Shown piece by piece: positions 1 through 6,119 of a stretch of 11,999 nucleotides of DNA. The translations under genes and the position numbers were made by a program. This DNA comes from DATKYV01 sp035528275 (GTDB taxonomy: Bacteria; Acidobacteriota; Terriglobia; UBA7540), in the NCBI GenBank assembly GCA_035528275.1, contig DATKYV010000150.1:1-11999 (forward strand), read 5' to 3'. The notes under the pieces were generated by a model. It saw only the letters and a program-made list of their open reading frames with translations, searched no databases and was not told the origin of the DNA. How positions within the stretch are numbered: position 1 is the stretch's first letter; every line of letters begins with the position of its first letter.

Positions 1-161
1 AGAAAGGCTTTTTCGACCACGTTCTGAGGTCTGAAGAGTCCTGTCACCGGAAATGGCTGTACGTACGCGAAAATCCGGTGCGGGCGGGTTTGGTTGAGAA
101 GGCGGAGGATTGGCCGTATCAAGGGGAGATATTCCCTCTGAGCGTGCGGAGAAGATTGTAG
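1..161 (+). CDS. REP-associated tyrosine transposase (RAYT, IS200-like), 3' end only
   Basis: The frame starting at base 3 gives 52 residues ending at TAG 159-161. It contains KGFFDHVLRSEES, KWLYVRENPVRAGLV and EDWPYQGEI. This is the characteristic C-terminal end of the IS200-like Y1 transposases called RAYTs: the helix following the catalytic Tyr region, then the ENPVRAGLV and WPYSS/WPYQG-like motifs. RAYTs are single-strand transposases/nucleases that act on short palindromic REP sequences carrying a GTAG head. The HUH and catalytic Tyr regions lie left of the window, so activity cannot be judged. The stop codon is itself the TAG of a GTAG that begins the first palindrome of the adjacent REP cluster, which supports the pairing of enzyme and substrate repeats. 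The family call is confident; whether the upstream gene is intact is unknown. Confidence 0.85.
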   Translation, partial: KGFFDHVLRSEESCHRKWLYVRENPVRAGLVEKAEDWPYQGEIFPLSVRRRL

Positions 162-287
162 CGGCGGTCTCTGACCGCCGTTTCGTCGATGAGAGATCGA
201 CGCTACAATTCGCCCGTCAGAGACGGGCGCTAGGGGCGGCGGTGAGGACACCGCCGCTACAGCTCGTCGGTCGGAGACCGAGGCTAG
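158..287. repeat. Cluster of five REP palindromes next to the RAYT gene
   Basis: Five back-to-back hairpins can be read. (1) GTAG 158-161, then an 8-bp perfect stem 162-169/173-180 with loop TCT. (2) Stem 184-190/196-202, followed by CTAC 203-206. (3) Perfect 8-bp stem 211-218/222-229 with loop AGA, followed by CTAG. (4) Perfect 8-bp stem 237-244/249-256, followed by CTAC 257-260. (5) Stem 268-272/276-280, followed by CTAG 284-287. The first element is in forward orientation (GTAG-stem) and the other four are inverted (stem-CTAC/CTAG). A GTAG tetranucleotide next to a compact GC-rich palindrome is the known signature of REPs mobilised by RAYTs, and REPs commonly flank their RAYT gene. Confidence 0.85.
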
Positions 288-303
288 AGCGGAAAGGGAC
301 GCG

Positions 304-999
304 ATGGCGAAACCCGCCCAACTTGTCTGCCAGCATCTCGAAAACATCAGCCGCGATGCGCTGGGGAAATACCAGAAAATCATCCACCGGTACGTGTTCC
401 GGCGGCAAGGGGTTTACGCACTATACCGACGCGGCAGGTTGTACTACGTCGGCCTCGCGGGCGACTTGCGATGGCGACTCAATGCGCACCTGAAAGACCG
501 TCACGGGCAATCGTGGGACCGGTTCAGCGTGTACTTGACCATCGGCGAACGCCACCTCCGGGAGCTTGAGTCACTGCTTTTGAGAATCATCAAGCCGTCC
601 CCTCTTGGGAATAGGAAGTCTGGGAAATTCAAAAGGTCGGAAAACCTCCTGCGCCGCTTCGCACGCGACATCAAAGAGCTTCAGCGCACCGAGCTGGATG
701 AGATCGTCGGGCGGGAATTGAACGAGGACAAGCTTGCTGAAGCTCACCGAGGCTCGGCGCGCGCCTCTCGCCTCGCAGAGTATATCCGCAGCCCCATCAT
801 GCTGCGCGCGCGGACGAAAGGGAAAACCCTTCAGGCGCGCGTTCGTCGCGACGGATCTATTCGCTTTGCGGGCAAGCTATATCGGACCCCCTCGGGCGCC
901 GCCCGGGCGGCCGCCAAGTACAGCGTAGATGGCTGGTGGTTCTGGAAGTTCGAGCGTGCCCCCGGAGATTGGGTGCGGTTAGACGAGCTACGCAAATGA
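304..999 (+). CDS. GIY-YIG nuclease-like protein with RAMA/DUF4357-like C-terminus
   Basis: The product is 231 aa. Residues 36-50 (GVYALY...LYYVG) give the GIY and YVG strands. They are followed by LAGDLRWRLNAHL (51-63), with the expected Arg, and by HLRELESLLLRI (84-95), which holds the likely metal-binding Glu. Together these form a GIY-YIG nuclease fold. Residues about 165-228 (LRARTKGKTLQA, GKLYRTPSGAARAA, DGWWFWKF) resemble the RAMA/DUF4357 module, a small domain often found in or beside restriction-modification proteins. A nucleic-acid cleavage role is inferred; the substrate is unknown. The GGAAAGG at 291-297 could serve as ribosome binding site for ATG 304. The gene lies between the REP cluster and the his promoter and points the same way as the operon, but its own promoter is not obvious. 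Confidence 0.7.
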   Translation: MAKPAQLVCQHLENISRDALGKYQKIIHRYVFRRQGVYALYRRGRLYYVGLAGDLRWRLNAHLKDRHGQSWDRFSVYLTIGERHLRELESLLLRIIKPSPLGNRKSGKFKRSENLLRRFARDIKELQRTELDEIVGRELNEDKLAEAHRGSARASRLAEYIRSPIMLRARTKGKTLQARVRRDGSIRFAGKLYRTPSGAARAAAKYSVDGWWFWKFERAPGDWVRLDELRK

Positions 1000-1016
1000 C
1001 GGCCCGGCGCGCCGTC
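998..1016 (+). terminator. Weak hairpin after the GIY-YIG gene
   Basis: GACGGC (998-1003) and GCCGTC (1011-1016) form a 6-bp stem over a 7-nt loop, starting in the stop codon of the GIY-YIG gene. No T-run follows, so it is a poor intrinsic terminator; it may only protect the mRNA end. Confidence 0.25.
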
Positions 1017-1031
1017 TCCCCAAAAGCTTTC

Positions 1032-1061
1032 TTGACAATATCCGAACCGCCGTTGTATCCT
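1032..1061 (+). promoter_or_regulatory. Probable sigma-70 promoter of the his operon
   Basis: A perfect TTGACA (1032-1037) is followed after 18 bp by TATCCT (1056-1061). Transcription would start near 1067-1070, a few bases before the leader-peptide ATG at 1075, so the leader would be translated from an almost leaderless transcript. The location, directly upstream of the His leader and attenuator, supports the call. The -10 is imperfect and the start site is inferred. Confidence 0.6.
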
Positions 1062-1074
1062 TCGGGTTCTCAAT

Positions 1075-1146
1075 ATGGCACGCGCACTGACACATCATCA
1101 CCCTCACCACAGCTTCGGGGTGACGTGTCAGCGAGTGCCTGCTTAA
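1075..1146 (+). CDS. hisL: Histidine operon leader peptide (HisL-like)
   Basis: ATG 1075 to TAA 1144-1146 encodes 23 residues, MARALTHHHPHHSFG followed by VTCQRVPA. Five His codons lie within six consecutive codons (1093-1110). In enterobacterial HisL a similar His run senses charged tRNA-His: the ribosome stalls there when histidine is scarce. The position fits that role. The leader lies between a promoter-like sequence and a rho-independent terminator in front of hisI, and its 3' half contains the antiterminator strand 1125-1133. There is no clear Shine-Dalgarno sequence upstream of the ATG, which agrees with the very short predicted 5' end. The sequence shows the ORF and the RNA pairings; that it is translated and regulatory is inferred from the his attenuation model. 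Confidence 0.85.
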   Translation: MARALTHHHPHHSFGVTCQRVPA

Positions 1147-1205
1147 TCCGGAATCAAAGCCGAAGAAAAGAGGGCCCGCTGACACAAGAGTTCGGCGGGC
1201 TTTTT
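1084..1205 (+). promoter_or_regulatory. Histidine attenuator (alternative RNA structures)
   Basis: Strand 1, GCAC-TGACAC (1084-1093, just before and into the first His codon), pairs with strand 2, GTGTCA (1125-1130) plus GTGC (1135-1138). An inner stem TCACCC 1098-1103/GGGTGA 1118-1123 lies over the His codons. Alternatively, GTGTCAGCG (1125-1133) pairs perfectly over 9 bp with CGCTGACAC (1177-1185), forming an antiterminator. That second strand overlaps the 5' arm of the terminator (1174-1182), so the two are mutually exclusive. A ribosome stalled on the His codons would mask strand 1 and free strand 2 for antitermination. A ribosome reaching the stop codon 1144-1146 would mask strand 2 and allow termination. 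Confidence 0.85.
1174..1205 (+). terminator. Attenuator terminator upstream of hisI
   Basis: GCCCGCTGA (1174-1182) pairs with TCGGCGGGC (1192-1200). This is a 9-bp stem with one U-G pair and a 9-nt loop, followed directly by TTTTTCATTTT. It sits 33 nt before the hisI start and overlaps the antiterminator strand. Confidence 0.85.
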
Positions 1206-1217
1206 CATTTTCGGGTG

Positions 1218-1224
1218 AAGGAGG
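1218..1224 (+). promoter_or_regulatory. Ribosome binding site of hisI
   Basis: AAGGAGG lies 8 nt before ATG 1233. It fixes the hisI start at 1233 rather than at upstream in-frame codons, and it lies beyond the attenuator terminator. Confidence 0.85.
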
Positions 1225-1232
1225 GCAAGAGG

Positions 1233-1622
1233 ATGGAGTTCAAATTTCAGGATGGCCTGATTCCGGCCGTCATCCAGGACCGCAAGTCGGGCAAGGTCCT
1301 CATGTTGGGGTATATGAACGAGGACACCTACAAGCAAACCATGACTTCCGGCTTTGTGACCTTCTTCAGCCGGTCGCGACAAAAACTCTGGACGAAGGGC
1401 GAGACCTCCGGCCACCGGCTCTTGGTCAAGGAAATCCGCGTTGACTGCGACAGCGACGCGTTGCTCATCCAGGCCGACCTCGCCGGGCCGGGCTGCTGCC
1501 ACCTGGGATACAAGTCGTGCTTCTTCCGCAAGCTCACGCCGGATGGCGAGGAGATCATTCTGGCGCGGGAGTTTGATCCCTCCAAAGTTTACGGCGACAC
1601 CGAACAGGAGAGCCAGACATGA
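1233..1622 (+). CDS. hisI: Phosphoribosyl-AMP cyclohydrolase HisI
   Basis: The product is 129 aa, the usual size of a stand-alone PRA-CH. HisI opens the purine ring of phosphoribosyl-AMP, the third step of histidine synthesis, in the cytoplasm. Visible motifs are LGYMNEDTY, the SRSRQKLWTKGETSGH block, the metal-binding VDCDSDALL and the Cys-rich GPGCCHLGYKSCFF. The three conserved Cys and the DCDxD Asp residues form the known Zn/Mg sites of the family. No HisE (PRA-PH) domain follows, so this is not the fused HisIE. It is the first gene after the attenuator, started by a strong ribosome binding site, and its stop overlaps the hisG start as ATGA. Confidence 0.97.
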   Translation: MEFKFQDGLIPAVIQDRKSGKVLMLGYMNEDTYKQTMTSGFVTFFSRSRQKLWTKGETSGHRLLVKEIRVDCDSDALLIQADLAGPGCCHLGYKSCFFRKLTPDGEEIILAREFDPSKVYGDTEQESQT

Positions 1623-2488
1623 AATTGAAGTTGGGGATACCCAAGGGAAGCCTTCAGGAAGCTTCACTGCAACTCTTCCGCCGCGCGGGGTACGAGATCA
1701 CCGTGAATCCCCGCTCCTATTTCCCCCTCATCGATGACGAAGAGATCGAGTGTATGCTGATCCGCGCTCAGGAGATGGCGCGCTACGTCGAAGACGGCAT
1801 CCTCGACGCCGGCCTCACCGGTAAGGACTGGATCCTGGAGAACGAAGCGGACGTCGTCGAGGTCGCCGACCTGGTTTACGCCAAGCAGACGTTCGGCAAA
1901 GTGCGCTGGGTGCTGGCCGTGCCGGAGAAATCGCCCTTCCAGGGCGTGAAGGACTTGGAGGGGAAAATCATCGCCACCGAGCTCGTCAAGGTGACGGAGC
2001 GCTACCTGGCGCGGAACGGCGTGAAGGCCAAGGTGGAGTTCTCGTGGGGCGCGACGGAGGTCAAGCCTCCCGTGCTCGCCGACGCCATCGTCGAGGTCAC
2101 CGAAACCGGCTCCTCGCTGCGCGCCAACGGACTGCGCATTGTCGAGACGGTGCTCGAGTCGAACACCAAGCTCATCGCCAATCGCGCTGCCTGGGAAGAC
2201 GCCTGGAAACACCGGAAGCTCGAAACCGTCATCATGCTGCTCAAGGGCGCCATCGAAGCCTCAGGCAAGGTGGGTCTGATGCTCAACGTCCGCCGCGAGG
2301 ATTTGGAAAAGGTGCTTGCCGTTCTGCCGGCGCTGAAGCGGCCCACCATTTCCAATCTGAGCGAGCCGGACTGGGTGGCGGTCAACACGGTGATCGAAGA
2401 AAAGACGGTGCGCGAGATCATCCCGCGGCTGAAAGCCGCCAACGCCCAGGGCATCGTCGAATATCCTCTGAACAAGATTGTGATCTGA
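1619..2488 (+). CDS. hisG: ATP phosphoribosyltransferase HisG, long form
   Basis: The 289-aa product catalyses the first committed step, joining PRPP and ATP to give phosphoribosyl-ATP. The N-terminus LGIPKGSLQ, GLTGKDW (66-71) and the PRPP-binding block around 154-172 (ADAIVEVTETGSSLRANGL) are clear. Residues about 215-288 form the C-terminal HisG_C (ACT-like) domain that binds histidine for feedback inhibition. The length and this domain mark it as HisG-long, which works as a homohexamer without HisZ; no hisZ is needed or seen. The ATG overlaps the hisI stop by 4 nt and the stop overlaps the hisD ATG by one base, so translation is probably coupled. Confidence 0.97.
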   Translation: MKLKLGIPKGSLQEASLQLFRRAGYEITVNPRSYFPLIDDEEIECMLIRAQEMARYVEDGILDAGLTGKDWILENEADVVEVADLVYAKQTFGKVRWVLAVPEKSPFQGVKDLEGKIIATELVKVTERYLARNGVKAKVEFSWGATEVKPPVLADAIVEVTETGSSLRANGLRIVETVLESNTKLIANRAAWEDAWKHRKLETVIMLLKGAIEASGKVGLMLNVRREDLEKVLAVLPALKRPTISNLSEPDWVAVNTVIEEKTVREIIPRLKAANAQGIVEYPLNKIVI

Positions 2489-3747
2489 TGATTCGAATTA
2501 TTCGCAGCAACGATAGGAATTCCTTGGCCCGCTTGACGCGCGTCGGAGCCGTCCGCCTGGAGGAGACCGAGGCCGTGGCAGGACGCATCCTCGAGGATGT
2601 CCGGCGGAACGGCGACCGGGCGGTCCTCCGCTACGCCCGAGAACTCGATGGGTTGGACTTGCGGAAGGTCGGCTTCACGGTTACGCGCGCGGAGATTCGT
2701 CGCGCTCACCGCGAGGTTCCAAAAGGCTTCGTCGCCGCCCTGCGCGCGGTGGCGCGCAACATTCGCGCCACGGCAGGACGCCAGATGCCCAGCGCCTGGC
2801 AGGCGTCGAACGGCGCGGGCGTTCGCGTCGGACAGATCCTTCGGCCGCTCGAGCGCGTGGCGTGCTACGTTCCGGGGGGACGATTTCCTCTGCCCTCCAC
2901 CGTCCTGATGAGCGTCATCCCCGCCCAGGTGGCGGGCGTCAGGGAAATCTATGTCACTTCGCCGCGCCCCGCGCCGGCGGTTCTCGTCGCGGCCGATATT
3001 TTGGGAGTGAAGAGGATTTTCCGACTCGGCGGCGCGCAGGCAATCGCCGCTTTCGCCTACGGCACAGCCAAGGTTCCGCGCGCCGACAAGATTGTGGGGC
3101 CGGGCAATCGCTACGTCGCCGCCGCCAAGAAGCTTGTGGCCGGAGATTGCGGAATCGATTTCGTCGCCGGGCCCACGGAGTTGGTCGTGGTCGGCGCGCG
3201 CGGCAACGCCGACTGGATCGCCGCCGACCTGGTCGCCCAGGCTGAACACGACCCGGACGCCGTCGCCATCTTCATTACGCCGTCGCGCCGAATGGCGCTG
3301 CAAGTTCAGTCTGCGGTTGAAGACATTCTCAGCAAGCTGCAGTCGAACGTAGCGAAGCAGGCTCTGGCGTGGCAGGGCGCCATCGTCTTGACGCGCGACC
3401 TGGAGGAAGCCGTCGCCCTCTCGAACGCACTCGCCCCGGAACACTTGACACTGCTCGATGACGCCACCCGTCTGCTTGACCGCATCCAGTCCGCGGGCTC
3501 GATATTCCTGGGCGGATACAGTGCGGTCGCGGCAGGCGACTACGCCTCCGGGACGAATCACATTCTGCCCACGGGAGGCGCGGCGCGGCTGCGCGGCGGG
3601 TTGAGCGCCGCGGATTTCGTCAAAGCGATTTCCGTGCAGAAGCTCAGCCGCGCGGGGCTCGCCCGCCTGCGGCGCGTCATCGTCACACTGGCTCGCACGG
3701 AGGGCTTGGAGGCTCACGCCCAATCCGTTGAAACGAGGTTCAGATGA
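2488..3747 (+). CDS. hisD: Histidinol dehydrogenase HisD
   Basis: The 419-aa product carries out the last two NAD-dependent oxidations, histidinol to histidinal to histidine. Family landmarks are CYVPGGRFPLPSTVLM (126-141), GGAQAIAAFAYGT (181-193), VGPGNRYVAAAK (203-214), the signature QAEHDPDA with Zn ligands Q251 and H254, the catalytic pair E318-H319 in APEHLTLL, GDYASGTNH with D351, and H410 near the end (EGLEAHAQSV). All expected catalytic and Zn residues are present. The start at 2488 gives the standard family N-terminus and a TGATG junction with hisG. A longer version of this frame beginning near 2044 would only read hisG out of frame. Confidence 0.97.
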   Translation: MIRIIRSNDRNSLARLTRVGAVRLEETEAVAGRILEDVRRNGDRAVLRYARELDGLDLRKVGFTVTRAEIRRAHREVPKGFVAALRAVARNIRATAGRQMPSAWQASNGAGVRVGQILRPLERVACYVPGGRFPLPSTVLMSVIPAQVAGVREIYVTSPRPAPAVLVAADILGVKRIFRLGGAQAIAAFAYGTAKVPRADKIVGPGNRYVAAAKKLVAGDCGIDFVAGPTELVVVGARGNADWIAADLVAQAEHDPDAVAIFITPSRRMALQVQSAVEDILSKLQSNVAKQALAWQGAIVLTRDLEEAVALSNALAPEHLTLLDDATRLLDRIQSAGSIFLGGYSAVAAGDYASGTNHILPTGGAARLRGGLSAADFVKAISVQKLSRAGLARLRRVIVTLARTEGLEAHAQSVETRFR

Positions 3748-4859
3748 TCCGGCCCCGGAAGGCCGTCGAACGGCTGAAGAAATACCGTCCGCCGCTCGAA
3801 GGGCGGCGCGGAAAGATGCGCCTCGACTTCAACGAAAACACGGTGGGCTGCGCGCCGGAAGTCGCGCGCGCCCTGCGCGGGGCGATCAATCCGGAAATGC
3901 TGACGCGCTATCCCGAATACGCAGAGGCACGCCGCCGGCTGGCAAAGTTTTTCGGCGTGGCCCCCGAGGAGATGTTGCTCGCCAATGGAACCGATGACGC
4001 CATCAACCTGATCTGCGACGCGTTTGTGGAACCGGGCGACGTTCTCTTAGTGCCCGCTCCCACTTTTCCGGTGTACGAATTCTTCCACAACGTCGCGGGC
4101 GGCAAGGCGGTGCGCGTCCGCTATGACGAAAATTTCAAGTTGCCGGTGAATGATCTCCTCGTGGCCGCGAACCGGGGCGCGCGTTGGCTGGCGCTGGCCA
4201 ATCCCAACAATCCCACCGGAACCACCGTACCGCAGACGGGCCTCAGGAAGATTCTTCGCGAAGCGCCAAATACCTTGGTGCTGGTGGATGAAGCGTATTA
4301 CGACTTCTGCGGGGAAACGGCCTTAACCTGGATCAGGAAATATCCCAACCTCATCGTCACCCGAACTTTTTCGAAAGCCTTCGGCCTCGCGGCGCTGCGC
4401 ATGGGGCTGATCTTCGCGCATAAGGAAACTATCGACGCGCTGCACCGCGCGCAAAATCCCTTCGTGGTGAATTCCCTGGCGCTGCTCGCAGCGTGCGTCG
4501 CCATTCGCCACACCCGCCACGTGCGGCGTTACGTGAAGGAAGCGTTGCGCAATCGTCAAACCTTTTGCCGCTGGCTGGAGCGGAAAGGGCTCGCTTACGT
4601 GCCGAGCAAGGCGAACTTCGTCCTCACGCGCGTGGGCGAGCGCGCGCCGGAAATCGCCCGACGCCTGCGCGCCCAGGGCATCCTAGTGCGCGATTGGAGC
4701 TACGACCCGAAACTGCAGGGCTACCTGCGATTCACCATCGGCTCCACCGCCCAGACGCTGCGCCTGACAAAAGAATTGGAGAAGCTGCAAGACTTGATGG
4801 AGATCCAAAAGGGGGCTCCACGTACAATCCCCTACTCAACGGCAGGATGGTTTGCATGA
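3744..4859 (+). CDS. hisC: Histidinol-phosphate aminotransferase HisC
   Basis: This is a 371-aa PLP-dependent class I/II aminotransferase that converts imidazole-acetol phosphate and glutamate to histidinol phosphate. It contains LDFNENTVG (27-35), NGTDDAINL (81-89), the ANPNNPTGT block (152-160), VDEAYYDF with the PLP-contacting D182, the Schiff-base lysine K211 in TFSKAFGLAALRMG, and the substrate-carboxylate Arg in YLRFTIGS (R329). The last 15 or so residues (after LEKLQDLMEIQ) are not typical of the family and run through what looks like former spacer DNA before the ATGA overlap with hisB. The gene overlaps hisD by 4 nt at its start. Confidence 0.96.
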   Translation: MIRPRKAVERLKKYRPPLEGRRGKMRLDFNENTVGCAPEVARALRGAINPEMLTRYPEYAEARRRLAKFFGVAPEEMLLANGTDDAINLICDAFVEPGDVLLVPAPTFPVYEFFHNVAGGKAVRVRYDENFKLPVNDLLVAANRGARWLALANPNNPTGTTVPQTGLRKILREAPNTLVLVDEAYYDFCGETALTWIRKYPNLIVTRTFSKAFGLAALRMGLIFAHKETIDALHRAQNPFVVNSLALLAACVAIRHTRHVRRYVKEALRNRQTFCRWLERKGLAYVPSKANFVLTRVGERAPEIARRLRAQGILVRDWSYDPKLQGYLRFTIGSTAQTLRLTKELEKLQDLMEIQKGAPRTIPYSTAGWFA

Positions 4860-5449
4860 AGCCGCGCAAAGCAAGTCTGCATCGCAAGACCGCCGAGACC
4901 GATATTCGTGTCCGATTGAACCTCGATGGTCGAGGGCGCTATGCGATTTCGACCGGCATTCGCTTCCTCGATCACATGCTCGAGCTCTTCACCCGACACG
5001 GCGGGTTTGATCTCGATCTCCAGGCGCGCGGCGATTTAGACGTCGACCAGCACCACACGGTGGAAGATGTCGGCATCGTTCTCGGCCAGGCCGTGCGCGA
5101 GGCACTGGGGTCCAAAAAAGGAATCAATCGCGCCGGCTACTTCATCATGCCCATGGACGAAACGCTGGCCGTGGCCGCCATCGATTTGAGCGGCCGACCG
5201 TATCTGGTGATGAAGGCGGCGATCAAGGCGCGACGCGTCGGCGACCTGCAGACGGAACTGCTGGAGGATTTCTTCCACGGCTTCGCGACCAGCGCCGCCG
5301 CCAACGTCCATCTGAAAGTGGCCTACGGCCGCTCCAGCCATCACGCCGTCGAAGCGTTGTTCAAGGCGTTGGCGCGTGCGCTGCGCTACGCCTGCTCGCG
5401 CGATTCCCGGCTGAAACGGCAGCTACCCTCCACCAAGGGGCTCCTATGA
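4856..5449 (+). CDS. hisB: Imidazoleglycerol-phosphate dehydratase HisB (monofunctional)
   Basis: The 197-aa product dehydrates imidazole-glycerol phosphate to imidazole-acetol phosphate. The two Mn-binding motifs are intact: QHHTVEDV (65-72) and SHHAVEALFK (161-170). FLDHMLELFTRH (38-48) and the C-terminal PSTKGLL are also typical. The size excludes the bifunctional phosphatase-dehydratase of enterobacteria, so histidinol phosphatase must come from another locus. Two in-frame ATGs exist, at 4847 and 4856. The second is chosen because AGGA (4844-4847) sits at proper spacing before it and it forms the same ATGA overlap used elsewhere in this operon. Confidence 0.96.
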   Translation: MKPRKASLHRKTAETDIRVRLNLDGRGRYAISTGIRFLDHMLELFTRHGGFDLDLQARGDLDVDQHHTVEDVGIVLGQAVREALGSKKGINRAGYFIMPMDETLAVAAIDLSGRPYLVMKAAIKARRVGDLQTELLEDFFHGFATSAAANVHLKVAYGRSSHHAVEALFKALARALRYACSRDSRLKRQLPSTKGLL

Positions 5450-6039
5450 TTGCGTTGCTCGACTACGGCGCCGGCAACGTCGGCTCGGTCCTCAAGGCGG
5501 TCCGCTACCTGGGCTACGACGCGCAGCCGGTCGATCAGCCCGGCCCGCTCGAGGACGCCGAGAAGGTCATCCTTCCCGGCCAGGGGCATTTCGGAGCCAT
5601 GATGGACCGCATCAAAGAGCGGAAATTGCTTGAGCCGCTCCGGCGGAGAATCGCGGCGAACAAACCCTATTTGGGAATCTGCCTGGGTCTTCAGGCACTG
5701 TACGAAGCGAGCGACGAAGCGCCGGAAATCGCCGGACTCGGATTTCTTCGCGGGCGCGTCACACGCTTCGAAGGTATCGACAAGGTGCCGCAGGTCGGCT
5801 GGAACCAGTTGCAGGTCCAACGTGGCGACAAGCTGTTCCAGGGCATTGGCGAAGGCAGCTTCGTCTATTACTGCCATTCCTACTACGGACCGGTGACCGA
5901 GGACACCGTCGCGGTCACCGAATACGGCCAGACTTACGCCGCGGGGATCGAGCGAGGGAACATCTGGGCCGTGCAGTTCCACCCCGAAAAGTCCGGGGAA
6001 GTCGGATTGAAGGTGCTGAAGAATTTCCTCGAGCTGTAG
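5446..6039 (+). CDS. hisH: Imidazole glycerol phosphate synthase subunit HisH
   Basis: This 197-aa class I glutamine amidotransferase makes ammonia from glutamine for HisF. The catalytic triad is visible as C79 in GICLGLQ, and H179 and E181 in VQFHPEKSG. LPGQGHFGAM (43-52) and PQVGWNQL (115-122) are HisH hallmarks. It overlaps hisB by ATGA. The last codon and stop read CTG-TAG, and this GTAG (6036-6039) is the head of a REP-like element that separates hisH from its partner gene hisF. The reading frame is normal in length, so the REP replaced at most the extreme C-terminus. Confidence 0.97.
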   Translation: MIALLDYGAGNVGSVLKAVRYLGYDAQPVDQPGPLEDAEKVILPGQGHFGAMMDRIKERKLLEPLRRRIAANKPYLGICLGLQALYEASDEAPEIAGLGFLRGRVTRFEGIDKVPQVGWNQLQVQRGDKLFQGIGEGSFVYYCHSYYGPVTEDTVAVTEYGQTYAAGIERGNIWAVQFHPEKSGEVGLKVLKNFLEL

Positions 6040-6110
6040 TGGCGGTCGGAGCCTGTCCCCCGGCAGGCCGGGGGGACCGTCGAAGGCCGGCGCTCGCAGA
6101 GCGCCGCTAC
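6036..6110. repeat. REP pair between hisH and hisF
   Basis: GTAG 6036-6039 coincides with the hisH stop. It is followed by a G/C-rich imperfect palindrome (GTCCCCCGG at 6055-6063 against CCGGGGGGAC at 6068-6077). A perfect 8-bp hairpin CGGCGCTC 6088-6095/GAGCGCCG 6099-6106 with loop GCA follows, ending in CTAC 6107-6110. This is the same GTAG-stem...stem-CTAC layout as the repeats beside the RAYT fragment. The hisF ATG follows after only 9 bases. Confidence 0.8.
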
Positions 6111-6119
6111 AAGAGAACC

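Noticed and set aside
158..287. Possible CRISPR array from the repeated palindromes
   Set aside because: There are no constant repeats with unique spacers of equal length. Stems differ in sequence and orientation and show GTAG/CTAC ends typical of REPs.
936..1232. Upstream extension of the hisI frame to 936
   Set aside because: It would run through the GIY-YIG gene end, the promoter and the attenuator. The start at 1233 has a strong ribosome binding site and gives the normal HisI length.
2002..3723. A 573-codon open frame on the minus strand across hisG/hisD
   Set aside because: It is antisense to two clear his genes, has no recognisable domain, and arises from GC-rich codon bias.
4847..4855. 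Alternative hisB start three codons upstream
   Set aside because: It lacks a ribosome binding site, whereas ATG 4856 has AGGA at good spacing and the ATGA overlap used elsewhere in the operon.
6039..6119. Upstream extension of HisF beginning MAVGACPPAG
   Set aside because: It is translated REP sequence. The family N-terminus MFAKRIIPCLD starts at 6120.
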